Shown here: positions 46,201 through 55,318 of the stretch, in pieces | Position numbering within the stretch: position 1 is the first letter of the stretch | Layout of the letters: each line of letters starts with the position of its first letter | Assembly: GCF_007859755.1 (NCBI RefSeq) | Contig: NZ_SJPF01000006.1 | Location: 248,010 to 312,009 of the forward strand | Reading direction: 5' to 3' | Length of the DNA stretch: 64,000 nucleotides | From: Blastopirellula retiformator | GTDB taxonomy: Bacteria; Planctomycetota; Planctomycetia; Pirellulales; Pirellulaceae | Notes under the pieces: generated by a model | Databases searched by the model: none | The model's input: only the letters and a program-made list of their open reading frames with translations | What the model was told of the DNA's origin: nothing | Program-made: the position numbers and the translations under genes

Positions 46201-49036
46201 ACGGCGTCATGATCGCGTCGTTATCGCGGAAGTCGACGACGTTGATCGCCCACTGCGCGATGCGGCGAACCGTCAACTCGCGCCGCTGATCCGCCGTGAA
46301 CGTTTCGGCCGTCTCAAGGATCGGCAGTTCGTATCCCGAGTCATGCAACAACAGCGCCAGACAGAACAGGTGCCGGGCATACAGTTGCTTCGCCAACAGC
46401 GGCTGAAACTGCGTATCGGTCGCCCGCAGCGCTCGGTTAAAGCGAATATCGCCTGGGTAGGCGACCGCGCTCTCAAAAAAGTCGTGTCCGAAGTCGTTCA
46501 CATACTGCGGCGTGTATGTACCTAGATTGGGTAGCGCGACCCCTTCGTTGTATTCGTCGGTCGTCGAATCGCTATCGTCATCGGCGCCGTTGATCGGACT
46601 GCGGAAGAGGCGATTCAAATCCATCGGCTCGCCGAGGCTCACCTCAAACGGCAGCGTCGAAGCGACCACCAGGTCGACTTTCGCCGGCGTCACCGTTTGT
46701 GAATTGGCTTGCATCGTTTCGTGCAGGCCGCGGCGAACCCGTTCACGCGCCAGTTCGTAGATCGTCGGCGTTGATCCGGTCCAGGCGGCCGAGTTCAATT
46801 GGGCGCGACCGGTACCATAGCCTCTGATTTGGTTCTTGGCCAGCTGCGCAGCTGGCATCACCGTACCATCGACCGTAAATCCGCCCCGCAAATCGAGCGG
46901 AATCGGCGGCGCCGGCAACGAGGGAGCGCTGAAGCTTTGGGTCGTCACCGCCGCGCGGCGGCCGACATCGGCCAGCATGACCGGCGCTTCGGACCGTAAA
47001 CGGACCGACAGGTAGTTGCCGTCGTAGTCGTTCCAGCGAAGCATCGCTTCGAGATCGGCCGCCGAGAAGGGAGCGTCGGTCCCTTGCGGCTGAACCAGGT
47101 TCAATTCGTACGGATCGTCGATCGAGTTGGTGATCGTATGCCCGGTGAAGTTGATCGGACTGGTGGCGGTACGCACGCGTCCCGTGTAGTCCAGGTACGA
47201 CATTCCCCGATCGGCGATCAAGGGATAGGTGCCGTAGTCCTCGCCAATGCCGCTGGTTCCCCAAGCGACCGGCAAACCGATTTCGCCATACGTGGCCAGA
47301 CGTTCGTTACCGGTGGCGCGGCTGCCGTCGGTACCCGGCAGAACCGAGCTGACGCTGTTGTCGACGCCATACCGACTGGCGAAGACGTTATACATCTCGC
47401 GGGGACCAGAGGCGCCGGCGGCGTTGAATAACGCTCGCAGATCAAGGTCGGGGGGACCATAGCCAGCGCCCAACAGACGCTGCATCGGATTGGCCCCATT
47501 GGCCGAGTTCGCTTGATCGGTAAGCTGAGTCGCCGGATCAAGCATCGTGTACGTGCCGTTGCCGGTATCGACCGTGTCAAACTGCGTGTAAAAACCAGCC
47601 GCATTCAGATTCAAACGGCCGTCCTGGTCCTTCACCAGAATCGCCGCCAGCTTCTTGTAGCGTCGGCCATCCTTGCCGGTCACGACCGGCAAACCGGGAT
47701 CGATCCAGATGCTGTCCGCGATACCGTCTTTGTCGTTGTCGACGTCCCATTGCAGTCCCACGTCCAGGCTCGGCGTGCTGGTAATTCCCGCCATGCGGGT
47801 CGCCCGATAGTCGAGATTGCTGCCGGTAAAGCTGGGGTTGTCCTCACGGAGTGGGCGGAACGAGATCCGACGCTTCAGCATCACCAACGCATCGCGATGC
47901 TCTATTGGAAACGTGGCGTAGTCAACGACCGACTCGTCATCGGCTGATCCACGGACAAAGTCGGCGCCATAGGGACGCAACCACATTTCGGCCCGCTGCG
48001 AATCGGTAATATCGTGAAAGCCGTCGCCATCGCCACCACTTTCGTCCCATTCTTTCGACAGGCGGTTGTACCAATAGGCGATCAAGTCAGGACGATGATA
48101 CGACGGCAGCACGTCGTCCGACGACGTGGGCGCTCCGTTGTTGAAGTAATACGAGAGCGCCATGTTCTGGTAGTCGGGCGCGTCCCATGGTTCGTCGGCG
48201 CCGCCGTGATCGACGTAACGCTGGGCGTTCCCTTGGAACGGATCGGTCACGATGCCGTCAGCGACATAGGCCGAGAAGTTCGGCAACAGCGCCACCGGCA
48301 GTTGCATATCGGTACCGGCGGCGATATTCATCTCACCGATGCTGGTCTGCAAGCTGAGCGAAGCGCCGCCGGTGTACGATCGACTGGCGTCGCTATAGCC
48401 AAAGCCCGTACCGCTAAAGGCGCGCCCATTGACCAGCACCTGGTCGTTGACGCCCGGGATTGAGACGTCGTTTCCCGCGGCGTTCAGGCGAGCATTTTGC
48501 GTCGGCGCTTCGACCGTAAAATTGAAAGTATCGAAGTTGCCGTCATCGTTGGTGTCATCCGCATTGCTACGCAGAATGCGGACGCTACATCCCTTGGCGT
48601 TGCCGTCCAGGAAGGTCATCACACAGCCGTTGTAGTAGTTCCTGGTCGGCACGAAACTGACGCCGGCGTCCGGCGCAATGGTCAACCGCAGCATGTCTTC
48701 CGGGACAGGCGAACTTGCTACCGGAGTCGTCGCACCCTGAATGCTGCCAATCGTCCCCCGCCGCGATTCGCGACCATACATGTCGCGCAATAGTTCGCCA
48801 CCCAAAAGGACGCTCGGGCGGCCAAGCTTCGGTCCGCGCATGACATCCAGGATCACGGAGTCCGTGTCTTTTTGCGCTTCGTCGGCCCGCACCGGGTTTA
48901 ACCGTCCGACGTCGGCCGCACGCTTGTACCCGGCGGCGGTCACGACAAACGTGACCCCGACCAGGGCGAACAGCACCAGGACGCTGAGGACGACGAGCAA
49001 GATAGCCCCGCGACGGGGCGTTTGCTTCCGATTCAT
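43238..49036 (-). CDS. very large PilX/GspK-like protein with prepilin-type N-terminus
   Basis: 1932 residues, far larger than normal PilX or GspK (under about 400). The start MNRKQTPRRGAILLVVLSVL has a basic leader and a hydrophobic helix like a type IV prepilin, but without the usual Glu at position 5, as in GspK/PilX proteins. The body has many aspartate-rich loops (DNDKDGIADSIWIDPG, VKDQDGRLNLNAAG near residue 475, LRWNDYDGNYLSVRL), an FIELY lamin-tail-like strand (about 1025) and long Ser/Thr/Asp-rich linkers. I infer a surface-exposed tip or shaft protein of the pseudopilus. It is the last gene of the prepilin operon. An in-frame ATG at 49081 is less likely because it adds 15 residues before the leader. 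Confidence 0.78.
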   Translation of the reverse strand: MNRKQTPRRGAILLVVLSVLVLFALVGVTFVVTAAGYKRAADVGRLNPVRADEAQKDTDSVILDVMRGPKLGRPSVLLGGELLRDMYGRESRRGTIGSIQGATTPVASSPVPEDMLRLTIAPDAGVSFVPTRNYYNGCVMTFLDGNAKGCSVRILRSNADDTNDDGNFDTFNFTVEAPTQNARLNAAGNDVSIPGVNDQVLVNGRAFSGTGFGYSDASRSYTGGASLSLQTSIGEMNIAAGTDMQLPVALLPNFSAYVADGIVTDPFQGNAQRYVDHGGADEPWDAPDYQNMALSYYFNNGAPTSSDDVLPSYHRPDLIAYWYNRLSKEWDESGGDGDGFHDITDSQRAEMWLRPYGADFVRGSADDESVVDYATFPIEHRDALVMLKRRISFRPLREDNPSFTGSNLDYRATRMAGITSTPSLDVGLQWDVDNDKDGIADSIWIDPGLPVVTGKDGRRYKKLAAILVKDQDGRLNLNAAGFYTQFDTVDTGNGTYTMLDPATQLTDQANSANGANPMQRLLGAGYGPPDLDLRALFNAAGASGPREMYNVFASRYGVDNSVSSVLPGTDGSRATGNERLATYGEIGLPVAWGTSGIGEDYGTYPLIADRGMSYLDYTGRVRTATSPINFTGHTITNSIDDPYELNLVQPQGTDAPFSAADLEAMLRWNDYDGNYLSVRLRSEAPVMLADVGRRAAVTTQSFSAPSLPAPPIPLDLRGGFTVDGTVMPAAQLAKNQIRGYGTGRAQLNSAAWTGSTPTIYELARERVRRGLHETMQANSQTVTPAKVDLVVASTLPFEVSLGEPMDLNRLFRSPINGADDDSDSTTDEYNEGVALPNLGTYTPQYVNDFGHDFFESAVAYPGDIRFNRALRATDTQFQPLLAKQLYARHLFCLALLLHDSGYELPILETAETFTADQRRELTVRRIAQWAINVVDFRDNDAIMTPFEYDVNPWDGWGVDGDLTTDETSATYTDRRVVWGLEQPDLLITETLNTHDRRVKDTDFDDSSQEKMGGMSADMTMDQYRIPQGSSFIELYTARNLSHSAISSGRKLPAELYNLSTGNLQLGKLAPSGAPVWRMVVTAHKTAADEKLLGQINDASDRVNSIMFQPDEASIAGGATGDPAMFNVLSSGTISDPDLDIDRVFWFTDVRIPGTLPGSLSHLEDVSFSYRGGGGLEVAPNRYFVAGPRPITYFGSVPDDASSDLTAINANGNHYLQLGPVSWANPALANPASNVGYNTAVAADAYPAGTVIQGVNYGIFTAPVPADWTTAAPTVDPDELTSPSPDVGMNISEPLPASGSYYQEPIDPAGEVERLGHYSEANPFDDLAMPTTMVPNDPFDSQAGTPLESAGALATGTYKDFKGLLLQRLADPTRAYDPAYNPYITIDWASLDLQVFNGEDHNGSNPAADDPDDPDATDADAIQFGSLQRGLRDSDPITGRPDGNVLGWVASAGDLVTRANRTISKTSTEGYVSGTSPTPRDASFTVGGQQEHFARALKHSIGYVNKSLGLPLPQGNGQAGEYVGAPVNSVAPVDPVPYNFLYWPDSPFVSAHDLMLVPTCSPQRLTLEYSLFNSNNAIEQYGDNDAADDLEQARDYRGRFGGLINFFNSRQNHALGSGSTGTQYQHRTHMNRLLDYVTVPSRFVGTQRYYRPADYDAASLTDQAMGINDARDLFRFPFNKRSEQRDPGKVNLNTMASQYVYNAIFQPEYFQDSNVGFPDWTEFQQSRAGSTGGNRFGAAARDYPSWFANPFRTAGSSNMMPPIDPTGGTGSDYNNALRVSETDATVLRSKKLLANSSGGRPTIGTNTEDQPLFAFTTPNPASVAANSLETRYNDATISPANRYQGIRRLDNLTTTQSNVYAVWITLGYFEVEPTAISSVHPDGWQLGQELGSDTGEVTRNRSFYLIDRSIPVGYEPGEDHNVEDALLLKRRIE

Positions 49037-49171
49037 GGGTAATACCTTTGCTTTCGCAAGTAGCGACGCCAGCCCCCGCAAAGCGTCGCCATTATTTCGA
49101 TCAAGCCGCTGTCAATCAGCATGCTTGATTTGCTGGTTTGAATAGTAGCTGGGAAAAGGGAAAGGTCGAGG

Positions 49172-50341
49172 TTAAGGAGTCCAAGGAGAGCCCGTCTCCA
49201 GTCGGACTTTGCGTTCGTAGACGCCCACGACCCCTTCCATGTAAATGGCTTGGTCTGGCGCTTGGGCCACATTCCAATCGGGCCCGCTGATCGTCAATCG
49301 ACGAAAGGGAGTGCCGGTGGCGTCAATTTCATCCATGGCGAGAATGCGATACCACTTGAATACGTCGCCCCAGTAGTACGTGTTGCCGCCGGACGTCGTC
49401 TCGAGACGCGCCGACAAGCAGATCCAATCGCCGGTCTGCATTTCAAGTTCATTAACGGTCCCTTGGACGACGACTTCGCCGGCGGTCGATCCGCCGCTGA
49501 TAAACCCGCTGCCGACGGCCAACACGCGTTCGTTAAGCGAAGCGGCGATCTCGGTGGTCAACGGAATCTTCCCCTGACGGTCTTGGAAGATGATCGTCGA
49601 CATGTTGTAAATGTCGGTCGCCGGCTGAGACGCATCGGCCGCTAGAGCGAACGGAGGTCGATTGCCGCCCGACGTCACGTTGACGGGCGTCGAAGAAGGC
49701 TCTGGGGTTAACATGATCGCCCAGCTGTAGGTACCGGCCGATTGTCGGCGGATATTGTCCGCGGCGGTCTGATTTCCGTCGCCATCCAGGTCTCGGCGAA
49801 AGAAGAGCGCTTCGAGCGGAAACTCGCGATCGTCAGGGCGGACATAGCCAATGGCGTCGGCGACCCCAAAATCGTCGTCGGAAACAAAGGCCCGCTCTGC
49901 CCGACTAGCGACGAAGTCGTAATCGGTGTTGTACGCGCCGAGCGACAACCGACGCATCTGCGGCGTGCCGCCGACGTACGGAAACGCCTGCCGCTGCGTG
50001 GCGTTATCGACAAAGAACATAGGGTCGATCAAGTACGACTGACGGACCGGCAACGGGTTGGCGCCGGCGCGGAGCCGCGTTTGATCGACGGGAGCGGTTT
50101 TGCCGAGATCCAACCAGGTATCGGGATTCAAGATGCCGCGGATGACCGCATCGCGATAGACGCGGCGGCCAATGCTGGCGACGCGATCGCTGCGGGTGCC
50201 CCGTTCGGCCAGATGACTGCCGAGCGGAATCAGCGAGATCAGGCCGAGGATCCCGAGCATCACCACCATCGTCGACATCAACACTTCGACCAGCGTGATG
50301 CCGCCGCGGCGAGTTCGAGTTGGCTGTTTCGTATTCATCAT
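49172..50341 (-). CDS. prepilin-like protein (PilV/GspI type)
   Basis: 389 residues. Prepilin leader RRGGITLVEVLMSTMVVMLG with Glu at position 5 after the cleavage site, followed by a hydrophobic helix to about residue 40. The large C-terminal domain has aspartate-rich loops (FRRDLDGDGNQTAADN, SDDDFGVADAIGYVRPDD) and ends in TGSPWTP. Minor pseudopilins with such enlarged globular parts are typical of planctomycetes. It is separated from the 1932-residue gene by about 135 bases and from the next upstream prepilin gene by 26. Confidence 0.8.
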   Translation of the reverse strand: MMNTKQPTRTRRGGITLVEVLMSTMVVMLGILGLISLIPLGSHLAERGTRSDRVASIGRRVYRDAVIRGILNPDTWLDLGKTAPVDQTRLRAGANPLPVRQSYLIDPMFFVDNATQRQAFPYVGGTPQMRRLSLGAYNTDYDFVASRAERAFVSDDDFGVADAIGYVRPDDREFPLEALFFRRDLDGDGNQTAADNIRRQSAGTYSWAIMLTPEPSSTPVNVTSGGNRPPFALAADASQPATDIYNMSTIIFQDRQGKIPLTTEIAASLNERVLAVGSGFISGGSTAGEVVVQGTVNELEMQTGDWICLSARLETTSGGNTYYWGDVFKWYRILAMDEIDATGTPFRRLTISGPDWNVAQAPDQAIYMEGVVGVYERKVRLETGSPWTP

Positions 50342-50367
50342 TACGCTATTACGTTCGTATTAGGCGG

Positions 50368-51546
50368 TTATCGACCCGAGATGCTTTGCGTCTGCTTGGC
50401 GAAACGGCGAGCCGAAGCCAGCAGCGCATCGTCCGAAGTAAAGCTGGCCGGATCGCTGACCATCGCGTTGTTGGAGGTCGCCACATTGCCGGTAATGCGG
50501 TTGATCGAGACCCAAAACGCTTCGGGATCGGCAATGTTGCTGCCATCTTCCGGAGGCGCAGTGAAAATCGAATAAATGCCGCCGGTTGACGATCCAGCCG
50601 ACAATACGCTGACGCCTGCCTCGCGGACCGCGACCACCTTTTCGTAGCGGCCAATCAACAGGTTGATGTTGCCGGTCGGCAGGCCGCGGTACGTGACGAC
50701 TCCCGCAGCGCTCGAGCTGCCCAAATCTTGAGCGTAAACGGCGTCGATCGTCCCGTTCGGGCTGAACATGATCTTCGCGTATTCTTCCGAGGGAACGGAC
50801 GCTTCGAGGTCGAACGAGGCGAGTTGCTGCCCCGTGGTTCCCATGCCGGAGAAAGCCAGATCAATGCAAGCGCCGGTCGGAATCTGCAGCGGCGTCACGC
50901 TGTTACGCTGCGGTTGGCGATACACCTTGAACGGCAACCCCGGATAGATCGGTCCCGTCGGCGCACTGGTGATCCAGGGGAAAGGAGCGGGCTGATCGAT
51001 CTGCCAGGTAATGTTCACGAGCCGATAACCGGACGAAAGCGCCGCCGGCACGGAACTGACCAGATAGGGCTGATTGTTGTAGCCCAAAAAGACCGCATCG
51101 CCTGCGCGGATAAAGTTGGGATCGGTCATCAACGTGGCGTCAGGCGAATGGTACGGCAGATTGGTCGAATTGCTGACGTTAAACGCCAATTGCGCCGTGT
51201 ACGATCCGATCGTACGCAGCTCGACAAACGCACTGGTGAGATCGCCCGCATACGGAGGTGGCGTTTCGACCATGTACAGGGTCGTGCCGGCCTGCGGTTC
51301 GTTGGGTCGATTGTTGACGATCTCGATGCCGACCGATCGGTCCAGTTCGACCGCTCGGGTGCGGGCGCCGGCGATAAACGCGTTGATCTGACGCGCCGCT
51401 TCGCGCTGTTTCTTGCCGCGGGTACCGTTTCGCGCCGCCGTCGCCGCGATGCCGAGCAAAATCGACAGCAGCGTGACGACGACCAGCAGTTCGACCAGGG
51501 TAACGCCACGGCGATGTTGATCAGCTTTACATTTCAGACCAATCAT
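50368..51546 (-). CDS. prepilin-like protein (GspH/PilW type)
   Basis: 392 residues. Prepilin leader [20 protein letters not shown] with the standard Glu5, then a helix and a large globular domain with strands such as ACIDLAFSGMGTTGQQLASF, EEYAKIMFSPNGTIDAVYAQ and GNINLLIGRYEKVVAVREAG. The position between other prepilins and the GspH-like strand pattern suggest a minor pseudopilin. The start ATG overlaps the stop of the upstream prepilin gene by four bases (ATGA). Confidence 0.8.
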   Translation of the reverse strand: MIGLKCKADQHRRGVTLVELLVVVTLLSILLGIAATAARNGTRGKKQREAARQINAFIAGARTRAVELDRSVGIEIVNNRPNEPQAGTTLYMVETPPPYAGDLTSAFVELRTIGSYTAQLAFNVSNSTNLPYHSPDATLMTDPNFIRAGDAVFLGYNNQPYLVSSVPAALSSGYRLVNITWQIDQPAPFPWITSAPTGPIYPGLPFKVYRQPQRNSVTPLQIPTGACIDLAFSGMGTTGQQLASFDLEASVPSEEYAKIMFSPNGTIDAVYAQDLGSSSAAGVVTYRGLPTGNINLLIGRYEKVVAVREAGVSVLSAGSSTGGIYSIFTAPPEDGSNIADPEAFWVSINRITGNVATSNNAMVSDPASFTSDDALLASARRFAKQTQSISGR

Positions 51547-52622
51547 GGTGAGTTACCTCCGACAATCAGGTAGTGATTGCTGATGTTGTCGAGCGAATTG
51601 TCGTAGCCGTCGCCGTTGACGTCGGTAATCGCCCCAACGCCCACCGACAAATTGTCGCCGGCGATCGTAGTGGCGAACGCATAGGGATTCGCCTTTGGAG
51701 TGGTCGACAGATAGTCCACCGCACTCGATCCATTGGCGTAGGTAATGCCATGAGTCGTATCGGTCGTCCCCGTCGAGGTGTCTCCAACGATGTCGAAAAT
51801 CCCATCCTTACCGGCCGAAACGACCAGCGGCACCAGATTGAAGTGTGCGAATCCGGTCGCCACTGGCGTACTGTTGCTCATTTCGTAAACGTCGGGCGCG
51901 CCGACCGTCCCGGCCGATCGTCCTCGCACGCGTAACGGATCGAAGGCGTCGTAAACGGTGATGTCCTGCAGGCCAAATCCTTGTTCCGACTTGTCGGGGT
52001 TCACGTAACCCTGCGGCCAGCGAATGAACGCGATCGGGTTCCCCCAGCCATCGAGCACTTCCGGCACGCCGTCGCCGTCGGTGTCGCCGACTTCGCTGTC
52101 GTGCAAAAACTCGAGAGCGCTCGTCTCACCATCGTTGATCGACGCCAAGATGAGATAAAGGCACTCGGCGTGCTGGTTTTCGGCCGTCCAGGCGGCATAG
52201 GCGGCAGTCCAGTTTCCCTCGTTGTTGGTGAAGGCCTCCACCGCGCGCTGATGGCGAGCGTAGGTCGCCGAGTACTTGCCCGACGTAAGCCCACGATGGT
52301 CCACAAACAGGTCGGTCTTACGATCCGGCATTTCTTGCAACATCACGGCGCGGATCTGATCGACGCGTGCCCGAGCTTGAATGATCGCATTGCCAGTGGC
52401 GGGCCGCGGCGTGCGCCGCGTCCGGTAGCTCTCGTAACGGTTCATCAGGAACTCGTTGAGCTTTTGGATCTGCGAGCGAGTGCGGGCTTCGCGAGCCGTT
52501 TCGGCGGCGCCGGCCAAGGCGACCAGGACCATGCCGGACAACAGGCCCAGGATCGTCACCACGACCAGCATTTCGACCAGCGTAAAGCCGCGGCGTGTTG
52601 TTCGCGCGTCGTTACGCAACAT
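51543..52622 (-). CDS. prepilin-like protein with prepilin cleavage signal
   Basis: 359 residues. Leader RRGFTLVEMLVVVTILGLLS with Glu5 and a long helix continuing into ETAREARTRSQIQKLNEFLM. The globular part contains GDTDGDGVPEVLDGWGNPIA, a calcium-type loop seen in GspG-like major pseudopilins, and VPLVVSAGKDGIFDIV. It shares one base with the stop of the upstream prepilin (TAATG), which implies translational coupling. Confidence 0.8.
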   Translation of the reverse strand: MLRNDARTTRRGFTLVEMLVVVTILGLLSGMVLVALAGAAETAREARTRSQIQKLNEFLMNRYESYRTRRTPRPATGNAIIQARARVDQIRAVMLQEMPDRKTDLFVDHRGLTSGKYSATYARHQRAVEAFTNNEGNWTAAYAAWTAENQHAECLYLILASINDGETSALEFLHDSEVGDTDGDGVPEVLDGWGNPIAFIRWPQGYVNPDKSEQGFGLQDITVYDAFDPLRVRGRSAGTVGAPDVYEMSNSTPVATGFAHFNLVPLVVSAGKDGIFDIVGDTSTGTTDTTHGITYANGSSAVDYLSTTPKANPYAFATTIAGDNLSVGVGAITDVNGDGYDNSLDNISNHYLIVGGNSP

Positions 52623-53605
52623 TATTCAGGCTCCTTGTTTCGCAACGGCCCCTGAGCGAAGTTGGTGATGTTGTCGCGATCATCGACGGTGTAGGGAGTC
52701 GCGGTCAGCGGCGTAATGGTGGCGCTGCCGAAACCGGTCGGATAGACCTTCGCGAACAGCGGATTGGGATTCGCGCTGTAGTCGTCGGAGTAGTCGCCGA
52801 AGTGACCGTCGAGCCCGGCGCAAATAATTTGGAACGAATCGGGATTCACGAAGCCAGACGTCGCCCCAACCTGTTGAAAGTAGGGACGGGCTTGCCCGAT
52901 ATCAACGGAGTAAGTGGACGGATCGAGTGGAAAGCGAGCCACCACGGACGAACCATCCCAGTAGCTGCGCGAGTTGAAATAAACGTACGGCGCTTGGCTG
53001 GAAGGCGGGTAGTACTCGTACCAGTAGTCGCCGTCCTGGTCTCCTAAACGCTCGATCGCAAATTCGAAATACTTCTTACGATCCCCTGCCCCGGTCAAGG
53101 GATGCTCCACGTCGGAGCTATATCCCATCAGCGCCAAGACAAAGGCTTCGGTTGGACCGATCGTGGCGAGGTCGACGTCGTTGCCCGACGCATCCGGCGA
53201 AATCACTCCGGCGGCGATCATATTGTTGATCGCCTGCTGATCGTCCGCGTCACTCCACTCCAACAGCCCGTTGCTCGACGGCTTATCCAAGTTCGACAAG
53301 CGGGGAAAAATCTTCCGCAAGTGAGAAGTCATCTCCGCCAGGCGAAGCGTGCCGGTGCCGTACACCGCCGCGTTCAAATCGGGCGGGTAGGCCCCGTGGT
53401 CCGACTTGTACAGCTTGACGGCCGCTTCCAATTGGGCCAGCTCGGCGGTAATCGCCCCTTCCCGCACCGTACCGACCGCTCGTGGGATCGCCACCAGCGC
53501 CAAGCCGGCCAGGATGCCGATGATCGTGATGACGACCAGCAGTTCGACGAGCGTGAAGCCGGGCTTCTGGAATCGTCGCTGTTGTGCAAATGCCCGAGTT
53601 TTCAT
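52622..53605 (-). CDS. type II secretion / type IV pilus major pseudopilin-like protein (GspG type)
   Basis: 327 residues. Leader [20 protein letters not shown] with the canonical Glu5, helix to AELAQLEAAVKLYKSDHGAY, the GspG-like N-terminal pattern (YKSDHGAYPPDL). The C-terminal part carries DQDGDYWYEYYPPS and other aromatic loops, longer than in standard GspG (about 140 residues). First gene of the five-gene prepilin operon; a gap of 128 bases separates it from the GspF/PilC gene upstream. Confidence 0.83.
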   Translation of the reverse strand: MKTRAFAQQRRFQKPGFTLVELLVVITIIGILAGLALVAIPRAVGTVREGAITAELAQLEAAVKLYKSDHGAYPPDLNAAVYGTGTLRLAEMTSHLRKIFPRLSNLDKPSSNGLLEWSDADDQQAINNMIAAGVISPDASGNDVDLATIGPTEAFVLALMGYSSDVEHPLTGAGDRKKYFEFAIERLGDQDGDYWYEYYPPSSQAPYVYFNSRSYWDGSSVVARFPLDPSTYSVDIGQARPYFQQVGATSGFVNPDSFQIICAGLDGHFGDYSDDYSANPNPLFAKVYPTGFGSATITPLTATPYTVDDRDNITNFAQGPLRNKEPE

Positions 53606-53733
53606 GGCGAACCTTTCCTGGTAAACGCGTCGGCTTCGATGCCGCGGTTCCGTTCGATGGTGTATGGGTAGATTGTTTTTGGGAGTCGAGAGAGGACGGC
53701 TGGCGAGCGTCCTCTCTCGGTTTTTACAAGGAT

Positions 53734-55134
53734 TTACGACAGGTTCTGAATCAAGCTAACCAGCGGCAGGAAGAGCGAGACGACGATAAAGCCGACCGAC
53801 ACGCCGAGGAACACGATCAAGATCGGCTCCAACAGCTTGGTCAGCGACTCGGTCATCACTTTCACGTCTTCGTCATAGGTGTCGGCCACCTTGAAAAGCA
53901 TGGTATCGAGTTCACCGGTCTCTTCACCCACGTCGATCATGTTCGTCACGAACAATTCGACGATGCGGCGTTTCATTCGCATGAAGTACCACAGGGCGCC
54001 GCAGACCGCACAGACGGCGATCGTTTGCGGAGCGTACTGCGCCACGTCGCCCGGCACGACCATCAGGCCGAATGCCGGAAGCGCCGGAAACAGCATCCAC
54101 AGGAAGAGCGCGACCGGATGAAACGGCGCCCGGGCGTTTTCTTCCATCGGTTTGAAGATCGATTCGCCTTCTTTAATCGACTCGGCGACGTTGTGATACA
54201 TCTTTTCAAACATCGCGTGTCCCGACGTATCGCGGGCGATGTTCAAGCATTCCAAAATCGGCACGCCGGACGCGATCAGCGTTCCGAGGGTTCGCGTCGT
54301 CCGGGCCAGGATGTTCTTTTCCTGCAACCGTCCAGCGATTGGGATGTTCAGGAAGAACAAGTCCCAGCCCATGCGGCCATGCTTAAACTTCCGCAGCAGT
54401 TTAATGAACAGCACGATCGCCATCGGGATCAGCGGGATCACATACCAGTAGTTGACGATCGCCGTCGACATGGTGATCAGCAACTGCGTCGGTGGCGGCA
54501 GCTCCAGCTCGAAGTCGTCGAAGATCGTCTTAAACACCGGCACGATCTTGATCATGATGAAGGTCAAGATGCCGACCGCCACGGTGATCACGACCGCCGG
54601 GTAAATCATGGCGCCTTTGACCTGACGTTTCAGGTCTTCGTCACGTTCCATGAAGTCGGCCAGACGCAGCAGAATGATTTCCAAGGCGCCGCCCGCCTCA
54701 CCGGCTTTGATCATGTTGACGTACAAGCGGTTGAAGCACTTGGGGCACTTGGCCATCGCTTCGGAGAGCCCGGCGCCCGACTCGATGTCTTCGCAGACGT
54801 CCATCAGCGAGTTCTTCAAGCGGCCCGGCTTCGATTGTTTCTCGAGAATCTTCAGGCTCCGCAAGATCGGCAGACCGGCGTTTTGCAGAATCGCCAACTG
54901 ACGCGTAAACGTGGTCAGCTGACGGCTGCTGACGCCGCCGATCGCAAAGGTGCGGCCTGATTTAGCGCCCCGCTTACCGCCGGCCGCCGCCCGCTGTTTC
55001 TTTTCAGAAATGCGGGTAATGAAGTAGCCCATCTGGCGTATAGTGGCCACCGCTTCATCTTCGGTCGGCGCATCAATCACATCGCGGATCTCCTGACCCT
55101 CGGTGTCCATCGCTTCGAATTGATAGGTAGGCAT
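53734..55134 (-). CDS. type II secretion / type IV pilus inner-membrane platform protein
   Basis: 466 residues. GspF/PilC family: N-terminal YQFEAMDTEGQEIRDVIDAP, two GspF repeats around FTRQLAILQNAGLPILRSLK and RTTRTLGTLIASGVPILECL. Long membrane helices include VVITVAVGILTFIMIKIV and PLIPMAIVLFIKLL. The C-terminus is FIVVSLFLPLVSLIQNLS. The protein is the membrane platform on which pseudopilins are assembled by the GspE/PilB ATPase. A linker rich in Lys/Ala separates the first cytosolic domain from the rest. The two ATPase genes upstream provide its energy partner. Confidence 0.93.
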   Translation of the reverse strand: MPTYQFEAMDTEGQEIRDVIDAPTEDEAVATIRQMGYFITRISEKKQRAAAGGKRGAKSGRTFAIGGVSSRQLTTFTRQLAILQNAGLPILRSLKILEKQSKPGRLKNSLMDVCEDIESGAGLSEAMAKCPKCFNRLYVNMIKAGEAGGALEIILLRLADFMERDEDLKRQVKGAMIYPAVVITVAVGILTFIMIKIVPVFKTIFDDFELELPPPTQLLITMSTAIVNYWYVIPLIPMAIVLFIKLLRKFKHGRMGWDLFFLNIPIAGRLQEKNILARTTRTLGTLIASGVPILECLNIARDTSGHAMFEKMYHNVAESIKEGESIFKPMEENARAPFHPVALFLWMLFPALPAFGLMVVPGDVAQYAPQTIAVCAVCGALWYFMRMKRRIVELFVTNMIDVGEETGELDTMLFKVADTYDEDVKVMTESLTKLLEPILIVFLGVSVGFIVVSLFLPLVSLIQNLS

Positions 55135-55318
55135 GATCGTTTCCCGCGTTGCAGCCTGGGTTTGTCGAGCGGCGCGGCTGGTCGCAATGCTCGAAGGGTA
55201 TTTGGCGTCTGGCGATTATTTCGCACCGTCGCTCAGTTCTTGTGAATTCAACGTGTAGGTTTCTTCAATTTCTCGCGATGGCGTCCGATTGACGCGAGAG
55301 CGAGACGTTTCGCAGCGG

